A stretch of 26,174 nucleotides of DNA, from IMG/VR virus record IMGVR_UViG_3300033149_000098, positions 1 to 26,174 of that record; one strand, 5' to 3'. The translations under genes were made by a program, and so were the position numbers. Source of the DNA: a virus. Position 1 is the first letter of the stretch, and each line of letters opens with the position of its first letter. Below, piece by piece: positions 6,683 through 15,369 of the stretch. The notes below the pieces were generated by a model. It ran no database searches. It was not told where the DNA came from and saw nothing but the letters and a program-made list of their open reading frames with translations.

Positions 6683-6943
6683 ATGGCAGAAAAAGAACCA
6701 TTAAAATTAGAAAAAGAAGAATTAGAAATTCTACAAAAACTTAACAAAGATTTCCAAACAATTAAAGTACAGCTAGGAGACTTAGCAATTCAAAAGAATA
6801 ATGTTCTTAAAAACTTAGACGTAATTCAAAATATGTTTAAAAATGAAGAAAAGAAACTTGTTGAAAAGTATGGAGAAAAAGCTGTAATTAATATAGAGAC
6901 AGGCGAAATCAAAGAAGCAGAAGAAGAAGAAAATAAAGAGTAA
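6683..6943 (+). CDS. Small coiled-coil protein of unknown function
   Basis: 86 residues, strongly charged and predicted helical almost throughout (LKLEKEELEILQKLNKDF, then IQKNNVLKNLDVIQNMF), ending in KYGEKAVINIETGEIKEAEEE. The two-helix pattern resembles prefoldin-like or scaffold-like small phage proteins, but I recognise no characterised family. It is the first gene behind the promoter at 6654, and its stop shares a base with the next start (TAATG). Confidence 0.75.
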   Translation: MAEKEPLKLEKEELEILQKLNKDFQTIKVQLGDLAIQKNNVLKNLDVIQNMFKNEEKKLVEKYGEKAVINIETGEIKEAEEEENKE

Positions 6944-7167
6944 TGGATATTAGAAAAATATCTGTTGGTCCTGACTATAAATCAGGTGCTATGCACTATA
7001 TAGTAGGTCAAAAGGTATTGAATGATTCTCATACTATACATTTGATTAAGTATGATTCTGAAAAACAGTCTTTTAAAATTTATATTCAAGACAAAGAGGT
7101 TATAGTATTATGGAAAGAATTTACTTCTTCAGTACCTGTTTCTATTGAATATAATATAAATTTTTAA
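6943..7167 (+). CDS. Small hypothetical protein in packaging operon
   Basis: 74 residues, mixed alpha/beta (MDIRKISVGPDYKSGAMHY, then IHLIKYD, FKIYIQDKEVIVLWKEF, and a beta end SIEYNINF). No signal, membrane segment or recognisable catalytic motif. It overlaps both neighbours by one base (TAATG at each side), so it is co-translated with the coiled-coil protein and the GroES-like protein. Function unknown. Confidence 0.7.
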   Translation: MDIRKISVGPDYKSGAMHYIVGQKVLNDSHTIHLIKYDSEKQSFKIYIQDKEVIVLWKEFTSSVPVSIEYNINF

Positions 7168-7730
7168 TGAAGTCTCCATTTCAGTTTATTGTAAAGCCTG
7201 TAAAAGGTAAAAGATACGATAACACAAAAGAAATAGGAGGAATAGATTTTATTATAAGCACTTCACAAGAAGACCATAAATTTTCAAATCGGTATGCAGA
7301 AGTAGTTTCAACTCCTATTGATTATTCAGGTCCCATACAGACAGGCGATATTTTATTGGTACATCATAATGTATTTAAATTTTATTATGATATGCAAGGT
7401 CAAGAAAAAAGCGGTAAAAGCTTTTTTAAAGACGATTTATTTTTTATTGACTATGACCAGTTTTTTATGTATCAACATAATAATAAGTGGTATGCTCACG
7501 ATAAATATTGTTTTGTAAAACCTGTTTCTACTGAAGAGTCTTATATATTTAAACCCTTTTCAGAAGAGCCTTTAGTAGGCATTATGAAATATCCAAATAA
7601 TTATCTTAAATTAAAGGGAATAAAAGAAGGTGATAAAATATCTTTTCAACCAGAAAGTGAATATGAGTTTATAGTAGATGGAGAAAAGCTATATAGAATG
7701 TTTGACCATCAAATTGCTTTAGTATTATGA
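7167..7730 (+). CDS. GroES-like phage co-chaperonin
   Basis: 187 residues. The N-terminal part follows GroES order: strand FIVKPVKG, then a loop with Gly24-Gly25-Ile26 (GGIDF) where GroES has its mobile-loop GGIVL, then RYAEVV, and IQTGDILLVHHN. The C-terminal end (IKEGDKISFQ, then EFIVDGEKLYRM) repeats the closing strands of a GroES barrel. Bacterial GroES is about 97 residues, so this protein is nearly double length, with an inserted segment of about 90 residues. Phage examples such as T4 gp31 replace GroES on GroEL to fold the capsid protein; by analogy this one may help fold the major capsid protein at 13851. It overlaps both neighbours (TAATG and ATGA). No enzyme motif is seen. Confidence 0.65.
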   Translation: MKSPFQFIVKPVKGKRYDNTKEIGGIDFIISTSQEDHKFSNRYAEVVSTPIDYSGPIQTGDILLVHHNVFKFYYDMQGQEKSGKSFFKDDLFFIDYDQFFMYQHNNKWYAHDKYCFVKPVSTEESYIFKPFSEEPLVGIMKYPNNYLKLKGIKEGDKISFQPESEYEFIVDGEKLYRMFDHQIALVL

Positions 7731-8008
7731 GCAACAAAGAAATAAAACTAGAAATCATAAAAGCTGGAGAAAGAGCGGTCAAAGAATTAATTGATGTAGC
7801 CAAAGAAAAAATAATTAAACCTGACCCTGAAGATGAGTTAGCAGCAGATAGATTAAAAAATGCAGCCGCTACCAAGAAGCTTGCCATATTTGATGCGTTT
7901 GAAATATTAAATCGTATCGAGCAAGAAAAAGAAGCTTTGGCAGGGAATGAAACAACGAATGTTAAAGTAGAAACAAAAAGAGGTTTTGCAGAAAGAAGGT
8001 CAAAATAG
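7727..8008 (+). CDS. Probable small terminase subunit
   Basis: 93 residues, helical and charged (KLEIIKAGERAVKELIDVAKE, then DELAADRLKNAAATKKLAIF, DAFEILNRIEQEKEAL). It sits immediately before the large terminase and overlaps it by 23 bases, the usual place of TerS, which recognises phage DNA and regulates the packaging motor. I see no clear helix-turn-helix, and the protein is shorter than many TerS proteins, so the call rests mostly on position. The start overlaps the GroES-like stop (ATGA). Confidence 0.5.
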   Translation: MSNKEIKLEIIKAGERAVKELIDVAKEKIIKPDPEDELAADRLKNAAATKKLAIFDAFEILNRIEQEKEALAGNETTNVKVETKRGFAERRSK

Positions 8009-10232
8009 TTTATACACTGTAGTTAAAAACTACATTCCTAAATCGGTAGTTTCTAATAAAAATAGAAACAAAAGTTGGCTTTATGGATATAATCCTAAAT
8101 ATGATGTTGTTGTAATTTCTAAATCTGGTGAGATTGGAGACATATATAATATCAGTGGTCTTCATATTGCTTTACCAAAAACACCTAAAGAATGTTTTGA
8201 AAGACATAAAAAAAAGGAAAATCAATATTGGGAACGGCATGAACTTCCAAAGGTTTTATTACGCATACAGTCTATATTTCAATGGAATGATATGCCTAGT
8301 GAGTTTAAAAATCAATGGGTAGATTATATTGAAGGAGAGTTTGATAATAGAGAACAAGGGTATTGGTTTAAAAACAATGGTGTTACTACTTACATTACTG
8401 GAGCTCATTATATGTATTTACAATGGACCAGTATTGATGTAGGTTATCCAGATTATAGAGAAGCAAATCGAATATTTTTTATTTATTGGGAAGCTTGTAA
8501 AGCAGACAAAAGAAGTTTTGGCATGATATATTTAAAAATTAGACGGTCTGGATTTTCGTTTATGGGTTCCTCTGAATGTGTAAACACCGCTACATTAGCA
8601 AGAGATTCACGAGTAGGTATACTTTCTAAAACAGGTTCTGATGCAAAAAAAATGTTTACAGACAAAGTAGTGCCTATATCAAACAGACTGCCGTTTTTTT
8701 TCAAACCAATACAAGACGGTATGGATAAACCAAAGACCGAGCTCGCATATAGAGTTCCAGCATCTAAGATTACAAAAAAGAATATGTATGAAGTAGATGA
8801 GGACGAAATGGATGGCTTAGATACTACAATAGACTGGAAGAATACAGATGACAACTCTTATGATGGAGAAAAACTATTATTATTAGTACATGATGAAAGT
8901 GGTAAATGGATTAAACCAAATAATATTTTAAACAACTGGAGAGTAACTAAAACTTGTTTGCGATTAGGTAGTAAAATTATTGGTAAGTGTATGATGGGTT
9001 CAACATCTAATGCATTAGATAAAGGAGGAGATAATTTTAAAAAACTCTATGATGATTCAAATCCAATATTAAGAAATTCAAACGGACAAACTAAAAGTGG
9101 ATTGTATAGTTTGTTTATTCCTATGGAATGGAATATGGAAGGATTTATTGACAAACATGGAATGCCTGTTTTTACTAATCCTGAACATTCTTTGATGGGA
9201 GTAGATGGAGAAGATATTTATAAAGGAGCTGTTAATTATTGGGAGGGGGAAGTAGAGTCTTTAAAAAATGATGCGGATGCATTAAATGAATTTTATAGAC
9301 AATTTCCTAGAACTGAGTCTCATGCGTTCAGAGATGAAAGCAAATCTTCTTTGTTTAATTTAACTAAAATATATCAACAGATTGATTATAATGATTCTAT
9401 GATAAAAGAACACTATTTAACTAAAGGTTCTTTTCATTGGAAAGACGGAATAAAAGATAGTAAAGTAATATGGACTCCCGATAGTCGAGGTAGATTTTTA
9501 GTTTCATGGACACCTAATAAAGGATTACAAAATAAAATTGTAAGCAGGAATGGAATCAAATATCCTGGCAATGAGCATTTAGGAGCTTTTGGTTGTGATA
9601 GCTATGACATATCAGGAACCGTAGGAGGAAGAGGTTCTAATGGTGCATTACATGGGTTGACTAAATTTAATATGGATGAAGCTCCAAGTAATGAATTTTT
9701 TTTAGAATATATAGCAAGACCGCAGACAGCAGAAATATTTTTTGAAGAAGTTTTAATGGCTTGTATATTTTATGGTATGCCTATCTTAGTAGAAAACAAT
9801 AAGCCTCGATTATTGTATCATTTTAAAAACAGAGGATATAGAGGATTTAGTATGAATAGACCTGATAAATTATATAACAAACTTTCAAAATCAGAAAGAG
9901 AGTTGGGTGGTATTCCTAATAGTAGTGAAGATGTAAAACAAGCTCACGCATCTGCTGTAGAATCGTATATAGAAAAGCACGTTGGAATAGATTTAAACGG
10001 TGTTTTTAGAGAAACAGATGATATGGGAAGTATGCCTTTTACCAGAACATTAGAAGACTGGGCTAGGTTTGATATTACTAAAAGAACTAAATATGATGCA
10101 ACAATTAGTTCAGGGCTTGCAATAATGGCTTGTCAGAAGCATTTATACCAGCCTGAAAAAAAAGAATCAAAAATAAAAGTTAACTTTGCAAGGTATACTA
10201 ATACAGGCAATATAAGTCAGATTATCAGATGA
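7986..10232 (+). CDS. terL: Terminase large subunit (packaging ATPase and nuclease)
   Basis: 748 residues from a TTG start. The ATPase domain has a deviant P-loop KIRRSGFS (Lys184, Gly189, Ser191), Walker B LLLLVHDE (Asp303, Glu304) and a coupling motif GSTSN (338-342). The RNase H-like nuclease follows, with candidate metal-binding acids Asp538 (FGCDSYD), Glu603 (LVEN) and Asp704 (KYDATISSGLAIMA). TerL docks on the portal, pumps DNA into the procapsid and cuts it; the portal gene follows with an ATGA overlap. The frame opens only after a TAG at 7968 and has no ATG before about codon 103, which lies well inside the conserved region, so TTG at 7986 or a shift from the upstream gene must supply the start. 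Confidence 0.88.
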   Translation: MQKEGQNSLYTVVKNYIPKSVVSNKNRNKSWLYGYNPKYDVVVISKSGEIGDIYNISGLHIALPKTPKECFERHKKKENQYWERHELPKVLLRIQSIFQWNDMPSEFKNQWVDYIEGEFDNREQGYWFKNNGVTTYITGAHYMYLQWTSIDVGYPDYREANRIFFIYWEACKADKRSFGMIYLKIRRSGFSFMGSSECVNTATLARDSRVGILSKTGSDAKKMFTDKVVPISNRLPFFFKPIQDGMDKPKTELAYRVPASKITKKNMYEVDEDEMDGLDTTIDWKNTDDNSYDGEKLLLLVHDESGKWIKPNNILNNWRVTKTCLRLGSKIIGKCMMGSTSNALDKGGDNFKKLYDDSNPILRNSNGQTKSGLYSLFIPMEWNMEGFIDKHGMPVFTNPEHSLMGVDGEDIYKGAVNYWEGEVESLKNDADALNEFYRQFPRTESHAFRDESKSSLFNLTKIYQQIDYNDSMIKEHYLTKGSFHWKDGIKDSKVIWTPDSRGRFLVSWTPNKGLQNKIVSRNGIKYPGNEHLGAFGCDSYDISGTVGGRGSNGALHGLTKFNMDEAPSNEFFLEYIARPQTAEIFFEEVLMACIFYGMPILVENNKPRLLYHFKNRGYRGFSMNRPDKLYNKLSKSERELGGIPNSSEDVKQAHASAVESYIEKHVGIDLNGVFRETDDMGSMPFTRTLEDWARFDITKRTKYDATISSGLAIMACQKHLYQPEKKESKIKVNFARYTNTGNISQIIR

Positions 10233-12664
10233 AAGATGTAAAAATAAAAATTTCATCTGTAGGGTTTCCTAGCCAATTTGTATCCGATGCTGAAAAAGCT
10301 ACGATGGAATTTGGTTTACAAATCGGTCAAGCCATACAATATGAATGGTTTAAAAAAGATGGAAATCAGTGCAGATACTATAATCAATGGAGAGACTTTC
10401 ACAAACTTCGTTTATACGCAAGAGGAGAGCAGTCAATTAAAAAGTACAAAGATGAATTAGCAATTGATGGTGATTTATCTTATCTAAATTTAGATTGGAC
10501 TCCTGTTCCCGTTATTCCAAAGTTTGTAGACATTGTAGTTAATGGAATGTCCGATAGACTCTTCAAGGTAAAAGCTTATGCTCAAGACGCATTGTCTCAA
10601 TCAAAAAGAAGCAAGTATCAAGATTTAGTAAAAGGAGAAATGCTTGCAAAACCCACACTAGAAATTATACAAAAAGAATCAGGTGTAAATCCTTTTGTTT
10701 TACCACAAGAAGATTTACCAAACAGTGATGAAGAACTTTCATTATATATGCAGTTAAACTATAAACCTGCAATTGAAATTGCGGAGGAAGAAGCTATAAA
10801 TACTATTCTTGAAGAAAACCATTATTCAGATGTACGAAAAAGATTAGATTATGATTTAACAGTATTGGGTATATCTGTAGCTAAACATGAGTTTTTACCA
10901 GGAGCTGGAGTTGAAATATCTTATGTAGACCCAGCTAATGTAGTATATAGTTACACTGAAGACCCTCATTTTAAAGATTGTTTTTATTGGGGTGAAATTA
11001 AAACTCTACCAATTACTGAACTGATAAAAATAGACCCAACATTAACTAGAGAACAACTTGAAGAAATTAGCAAATACAGTCAAAGTTGGTATGATTATTA
11101 CAATACAGCTCAGTTTTATGAAAATGATATATTTTATAGAGACACTTGTACTTTAATGTATTTTAATTATAAGACCACTAAAAAGATGGTTTATAAGAAA
11201 AAATTATTAGAGAGTGGAGGTAGTAAAGTAATAGAAAAAGATGACCAATTTAATCCACCAGAAGAAATGATGGAGGAAGGAAGATTTGAAAAAATTGAAA
11301 AGACTATTGATGTTTGGTATAATGGTGTAATGGTTATGGGGACTAACATTATTTTAAAATGGGAGTTAGCTCAAAATATGGTTAGACCAAAGTCTGCAAG
11401 TCAGCACGCTTTACCTAATTATGTAGCCGTAGCTCCAAGAATGTATAAAGGAGTTATTGAATCTTTAGTAAGAAGGATGATTCCTTTTACTGATTTAATA
11501 CAAATGACACATTTAAAACTACAACAAGTTATTTCAAGAGTAGTTCCAGATGGTGTCTATATTGATGCAGACGGATTAAATGAAGTAGATTTAGGAACAG
11601 GAAATGCATACAACCCTGAAGATGCGTTAAGATTATACTTTCAAACAGGTTCTGTTATTGGAAGGTCATATACGCAAGAAGGAGAGTTTAATAATGCACG
11701 AGTTCCTATACAGCAATTAACTGCTAACTCAGGAGCATCTAAAACACAGATGCTAATTACTAATTATAATCATTATCTTAATATGATTAGAACGGTAACA
11801 GGTTTAAATGAAGCAAGAGACGCTTCTACACCTGATGCTAATGCTTTAGTTGGTTTACAGAAACTAGCAGCATTAAATTCAAACACGGCTACTCGACATA
11901 TCTTAGACGGTAGTCTTTATATTTATAGAAGTATATCTGAAGCATTAACGTATAGAGTGGCTGATATATTAGAATATGCAGATTTTAAAGATGATTTTGT
12001 AAATAAAATCGGAAAGTATAATGTAAGTATTCTAAATGACATATCAGATTTATATGTATATGACTTTGGTATTTTCATTGAAGTAGCTCCAGATGAAGAA
12101 GAAAAAGCTAAACTAGAGCAAAATATTCAGATGGCACTTTCTAAACAAGATATTAATTTAGAAGATGCTATAGATATAAGAGAAATTAAAAATATCAAAC
12201 TTGCCAACCAATTATTAAAATTAAAGAGAAAGCAAAAACAAGAAAAGCAGCAACAACAAGAAATGCAAAAGCAAGCAATGGTTGCTCAACAACAACTTAA
12301 ATCTCAACAACTAGCTTCACAAGTAGCTATGCAAAAACAACAAGCAGAGATTCAAGGAAAAATTCAATTGAAACAAGCAGAGATTGCATTTGAAATTGAA
12401 AAGCAAAAAAATGAAGCATTGTTAAAAAGCCAGTTGATGGAACAAGAATTTAATTACAATCAACAGCTTAGAGATATTTCAGAGAACGCTTTAGCAGATA
12501 GAGAAAAGTCAAGAGAAAAAGCTAAGTCTGATAGAATAAGTCAACAAAATTCTGAGCAATCTCAATTAATTACCCAACGAAAAAATAATTTACCACCACA
12601 AAGGTTTGAATCTAATGAAGACTCATTAGATGGATTTGACTTAGCAGAATTTGAACCTAAATAG
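10229..12664 (+). CDS. Portal protein
   Basis: 811 residues starting in the TerL stop codon (ATGA). The position between terminase and scaffold, the length, and the order of features fit a P22-like portal: a mixed alpha/beta body (for example VPVIPKFVDIVVNGMSDRLF, and VSYVDPANVVYSY), then a long Gln/Lys-rich helical tail from about residue 665 to 790. In P22 the C-terminal portal helices form a long barrel into the capsid. The portal forms the dodecameric ring at one vertex through which DNA enters and leaves, and to which TerL and then the ring proteins bind. No transposon or frameshift is visible. The acidic last segment (DSLDGFDLAEFEPK) may contact scaffold or DNA; that is inference. Confidence 0.82.
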   Translation: MKDVKIKISSVGFPSQFVSDAEKATMEFGLQIGQAIQYEWFKKDGNQCRYYNQWRDFHKLRLYARGEQSIKKYKDELAIDGDLSYLNLDWTPVPVIPKFVDIVVNGMSDRLFKVKAYAQDALSQSKRSKYQDLVKGEMLAKPTLEIIQKESGVNPFVLPQEDLPNSDEELSLYMQLNYKPAIEIAEEEAINTILEENHYSDVRKRLDYDLTVLGISVAKHEFLPGAGVEISYVDPANVVYSYTEDPHFKDCFYWGEIKTLPITELIKIDPTLTREQLEEISKYSQSWYDYYNTAQFYENDIFYRDTCTLMYFNYKTTKKMVYKKKLLESGGSKVIEKDDQFNPPEEMMEEGRFEKIEKTIDVWYNGVMVMGTNIILKWELAQNMVRPKSASQHALPNYVAVAPRMYKGVIESLVRRMIPFTDLIQMTHLKLQQVISRVVPDGVYIDADGLNEVDLGTGNAYNPEDALRLYFQTGSVIGRSYTQEGEFNNARVPIQQLTANSGASKTQMLITNYNHYLNMIRTVTGLNEARDASTPDANALVGLQKLAALNSNTATRHILDGSLYIYRSISEALTYRVADILEYADFKDDFVNKIGKYNVSILNDISDLYVYDFGIFIEVAPDEEEKAKLEQNIQMALSKQDINLEDAIDIREIKNIKLANQLLKLKRKQKQEKQQQQEMQKQAMVAQQQLKSQQLASQVAMQKQQAEIQGKIQLKQAEIAFEIEKQKNEALLKSQLMEQEFNYNQQLRDISENALADREKSREKAKSDRISQQNSEQSQLITQRKNNLPPQRFESNEDSLDGFDLAEFEPK

Positions 12665-12691
12665 GTGGAAAATTTAAACGATATTTATTAT

Positions 12692-12699
12692 TAACTTTG
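12692..12699 (+). promoter_or_regulatory. Bacteroidetes-type -7 promoter box (TAACTTTG)
   Basis: TAnnTTTG box in the 53-base gap between portal and scaffold, 19 bases before the ATG at 12718. The leader ends in ATTAAATCAAATG, which matches the leader of the gene at 15370. It would give the scaffold and capsid genes their own strong transcript. Confidence 0.6.
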
Positions 12700-12717
12700 T
12701 AACTAAAATTAAATCAA

Positions 12718-13824
12718 ATGGAATTAAAAGTAAGAGCCTTAGATGGCGCAGAAGAAAAGTCTGTTCAAGAAGTTGAACAACAACTACTTGATAAAGCAGA
12801 AGATAAAACGCAGGAGGAAACTCCAGCAGAAGAAATAAAAGAGCCAGTGGCAGAACAAGTTCAAGAAACTGTTGAGCCAGAGGTTCCAGCTCCGACCTCA
12901 GAGTTAAGTGAGGATGACGTTCTTTCATATATTAAAAAAAGATACGATAAGCAGATAGATTCTGTAGAACAACTATTTGATGTTAAAGAAAATAATCAAG
13001 AGTTGCCTGAAGATGTCGCTGCTTATTTAGAGTATAAAGAAAAAACAGGTCGTGGAATTAATGATTATGTTAAATTAAACAGAGACTTTAATTCTATGAA
13101 TGATGAATCTTTGCTAAAAGAATATTATTTAGCTACTGAAGAAGCTTTAGACGAGGAAGATGTAGACCTTTTCCTTAGCGAGTTTGATTATGACGATGAG
13201 GTAGATGAAGAAAAAGAAGTTAAAAAGATAAAGTTAGCAAAGAAGAAAGCGATTGCAAAAGCTAAAAAGTTTTTCAATGAACAAAAAGAGATGTACAAAC
13301 AGCCACTTGAGTCAAGTACGGTTGGGATTTCTAAGGAGGACAAAGAAGCACTGGAGGCATATCAGCAATATATAAATCAGTCTAAGACCTATGAGGAAGA
13401 GACTAGCAAAAAACGTGATTGGTTTTTAACCAAAACGAAAGAAGTTTTTAATGATTTCAAAGGTTTTGATTTCAAAATAAATGAAGACAAAGTTGTTAGT
13501 TACAAACCTACAAACGTAGACGAGTTAAAAGAATCTAATTCAGATGTAAATAAATTTTTTACAAAATTCATGAATAAAGATGGTTTACTTGAAGACGCAA
13601 AAGGGTTTCATAGGGCATTGACTATAGCACAAAATCCTGAAAGATTTGCAAAGTTTTTTTATGAGCAAGGTCTTTCAGATGCAACAGAGGATGTTACTCG
13701 TAAAATTAAAAATGTAAATATGAGTGATAGAAAAACACCAGAAATTGCTAAAAAGGATGGAGTGCAAATTAGAGCGTTAAATCAAGACTCAGGTCGAGGT
13801 TTGCGTATAAAAAGTAAAAAATAA
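12718..13824 (+). CDS. Capsid scaffolding protein
   Basis: 368 residues with typical scaffold architecture: an acidic Glu/Pro-rich N-terminus (about 10-65), a helical and coiled-coil middle (about 150-240, with a Lys-rich stretch KKIKLAKKKAIAKAKKFF), and a basic C-terminus (RALNQDSGRGLRIKSKK). It lies between portal and major capsid protein, the standard place. Scaffolds organise capsid subunits into a procapsid through their basic C-terminal helix and then leave. No protease gene is visible nearby, so exit without cleavage as in P22 is possible. The reverse strand here encodes a Leu-rich open frame, which is only a shadow of the Glu codons. Confidence 0.75.
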   Translation: MELKVRALDGAEEKSVQEVEQQLLDKAEDKTQEETPAEEIKEPVAEQVQETVEPEVPAPTSELSEDDVLSYIKKRYDKQIDSVEQLFDVKENNQELPEDVAAYLEYKEKTGRGINDYVKLNRDFNSMNDESLLKEYYLATEEALDEEDVDLFLSEFDYDDEVDEEKEVKKIKLAKKKAIAKAKKFFNEQKEMYKQPLESSTVGISKEDKEALEAYQQYINQSKTYEEETSKKRDWFLTKTKEVFNDFKGFDFKINEDKVVSYKPTNVDELKESNSDVNKFFTKFMNKDGLLEDAKGFHRALTIAQNPERFAKFFYEQGLSDATEDVTRKIKNVNMSDRKTPEIAKKDGVQIRALNQDSGRGLRIKSKK

Positions 13825-13850
13825 TATTAATAGATTAAAAATTTAAAATT

Positions 13851-15299
13851 ATGGCAGGTTCAGTTCAAGCAACTCCAGGATATGATTTACAGCCGTCATC
13901 ACAACAGGTGCCATTGGCTACAAATTATATTACGAACTTTGACTTCTTAAATCAGTATCTACCTGATACTTATGAAAAGGAGTTTGAGAGATATGGAAAC
14001 AGAACGATTAGTTCGTTTCTAAGATTAGTAGGTGCGGAGCTTCCTTCAAATTCTGACTTAGTAAAATGGGCAGAGCAAGGTAGACTTCACACTAAATATG
14101 TAGATGTAGGTACAGCAGCGGCACAAGCAGCTGACTCAGCTACATTTCAAGTAAATGACACAGGTGTTCCAGCATTCAGTGCAAGTAATGGTATCGCATT
14201 AAGACCAGGACAAACTATTGTTATTGTTCAAAATGGTGGTACAGGTGTAAACAAAGGTATTGTTACAGCAGTAGATGTTACTAACAATCAGTTTACAGCA
14301 GCTTTCTATGAAGCAGGTGGTTTAGTAACTGCTGGTACAGGTGTAGGTAATGCTGACGTTACAGTATTTATTTATGGTTCTGAGTTTAAAAAAGGTACAG
14401 TCGGAATGTCTGGTTCACTAGAAGCAGATGACGTAATTTTTGATAACTCACCAATTATCATAAAAGATAAATACTCAGTAAGTGGTTCAGACATGGCTCA
14501 AATTGGATGGGTAGAAGTAACTACAGAAAATGGTGCTACAGGATACTTATGGTATTTAAAATCAGAGCATGAAACAAGATTAAGATTTGACGATTATCTT
14601 GAAACTTCAATGATTGAAGCAGTTCCAGCTGAGGCTAACTCAGGTGTAGTTGACGCAGCAGCTAACCCAACATTCGGTAACAAAGGTTCCGATGGTATTT
14701 TCTATGTTGTACAAAACAGAGGAAATGTATGGGGAGGTGGAAATCCATCTACAATTGCAGAGTTTGATACAGTTATCTCAAGATTAGACAAGCAAGGTGC
14801 TATTGAAGAAAATGTAATTTTCCTAAACAGAGACTTTAGCTTTGACATTGATGATATGTTAGCTGCTCAAAACTCTTATGGTGCAGGTGGTACTTCTTAT
14901 GGTTTATTTGACAACGACTCAGAAATGGCTCTTAACTTAGGATTCACTGGATTCAGAAGAGGGTATGATTTCTATAAGTCTGACTGGAAATATTTAAATG
15001 ACCCAACAATGAGAGGTGGTTTACCTACAGGTGCAAATTCAGGTACAATCAATGGACTACTAGTTCCAGCAGGTTCTACTTCTGTTTATGACCAAATCTT
15101 AGGTAAGAATGCTAAAAGACCATTCTTGCACGTTAGATATAGAGCGTCAGAAACTGAAGACAGAAAATACAAAACTTGGATTACAGGTTCTGCGGGTGGA
15201 GCTATGAATAGCGACTTAGACGCTATGGAGGTTCACTTCTTATCTGAAAGATGTGTATGTACTATGGGTGCAAACAATTTCTTCATTTTTGAAGACTAA
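13851..15299 (+). CDS. Major capsid protein
   Basis: 482 residues right after the scaffold. An N-terminal helical region (TNYITNFDFLNQYLPDTYEKEFERYG; TISSFLRLVGAELPS) precedes a Gly/Val/Thr-rich beta segment at about residues 96-178 that looks like an inserted domain. The rest (for example LRFDDYLETSMIEAVPAEANSG, GGAMNSDLDAMEVHFLSERC) fits a large alpha/beta HK97-type fold. The identification rests on gene order, length, strong A-rich start context and codon use richer in C-ending codons (AAC, TTC, GAC), as expected for the most abundant protein. A hairpin terminator follows directly. I cannot verify the fold from sequence alone. Confidence 0.82.
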   Translation: MAGSVQATPGYDLQPSSQQVPLATNYITNFDFLNQYLPDTYEKEFERYGNRTISSFLRLVGAELPSNSDLVKWAEQGRLHTKYVDVGTAAAQAADSATFQVNDTGVPAFSASNGIALRPGQTIVIVQNGGTGVNKGIVTAVDVTNNQFTAAFYEAGGLVTAGTGVGNADVTVFIYGSEFKKGTVGMSGSLEADDVIFDNSPIIIKDKYSVSGSDMAQIGWVEVTTENGATGYLWYLKSEHETRLRFDDYLETSMIEAVPAEANSGVVDAAANPTFGNKGSDGIFYVVQNRGNVWGGGNPSTIAEFDTVISRLDKQGAIEENVIFLNRDFSFDIDDMLAAQNSYGAGGTSYGLFDNDSEMALNLGFTGFRRGYDFYKSDWKYLNDPTMRGGLPTGANSGTINGLLVPAGSTSVYDQILGKNAKRPFLHVRYRASETEDRKYKTWITGSAGGAMNSDLDAMEVHFLSERCVCTMGANNFFIFED

Positions 15300-15307
15300 T
15301 ATTTAAT

Positions 15308-15345
15308 AAAAGAAGGGGTGTCTTTAAAGACACCTCCTCTTTTTA
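15308..15345 (+). terminator. Intrinsic terminator after the major capsid gene
   Basis: An 18-base perfect inverted repeat, GGTGTCTTTAAAGACACC, lies at 15317-15334. Partial extension by flanking AGAAGG and CCTCTT gives a longer stem, and CTTTTT follows. It lies 8-18 bases after the capsid stop and would lower readthrough into the gene at 15370, for which no separate TAnnTTTG box is seen. Confidence 0.85.
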
Positions 15346-15369
15346 ATTTTTAAAATTTAATTAAATCAA

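Noticed and set aside
12674-12928. Minus-strand Leu-rich frame
   Set aside because: A shadow of Glu-rich scaffold codons; it also covers the promoter and start of the scaffold gene.
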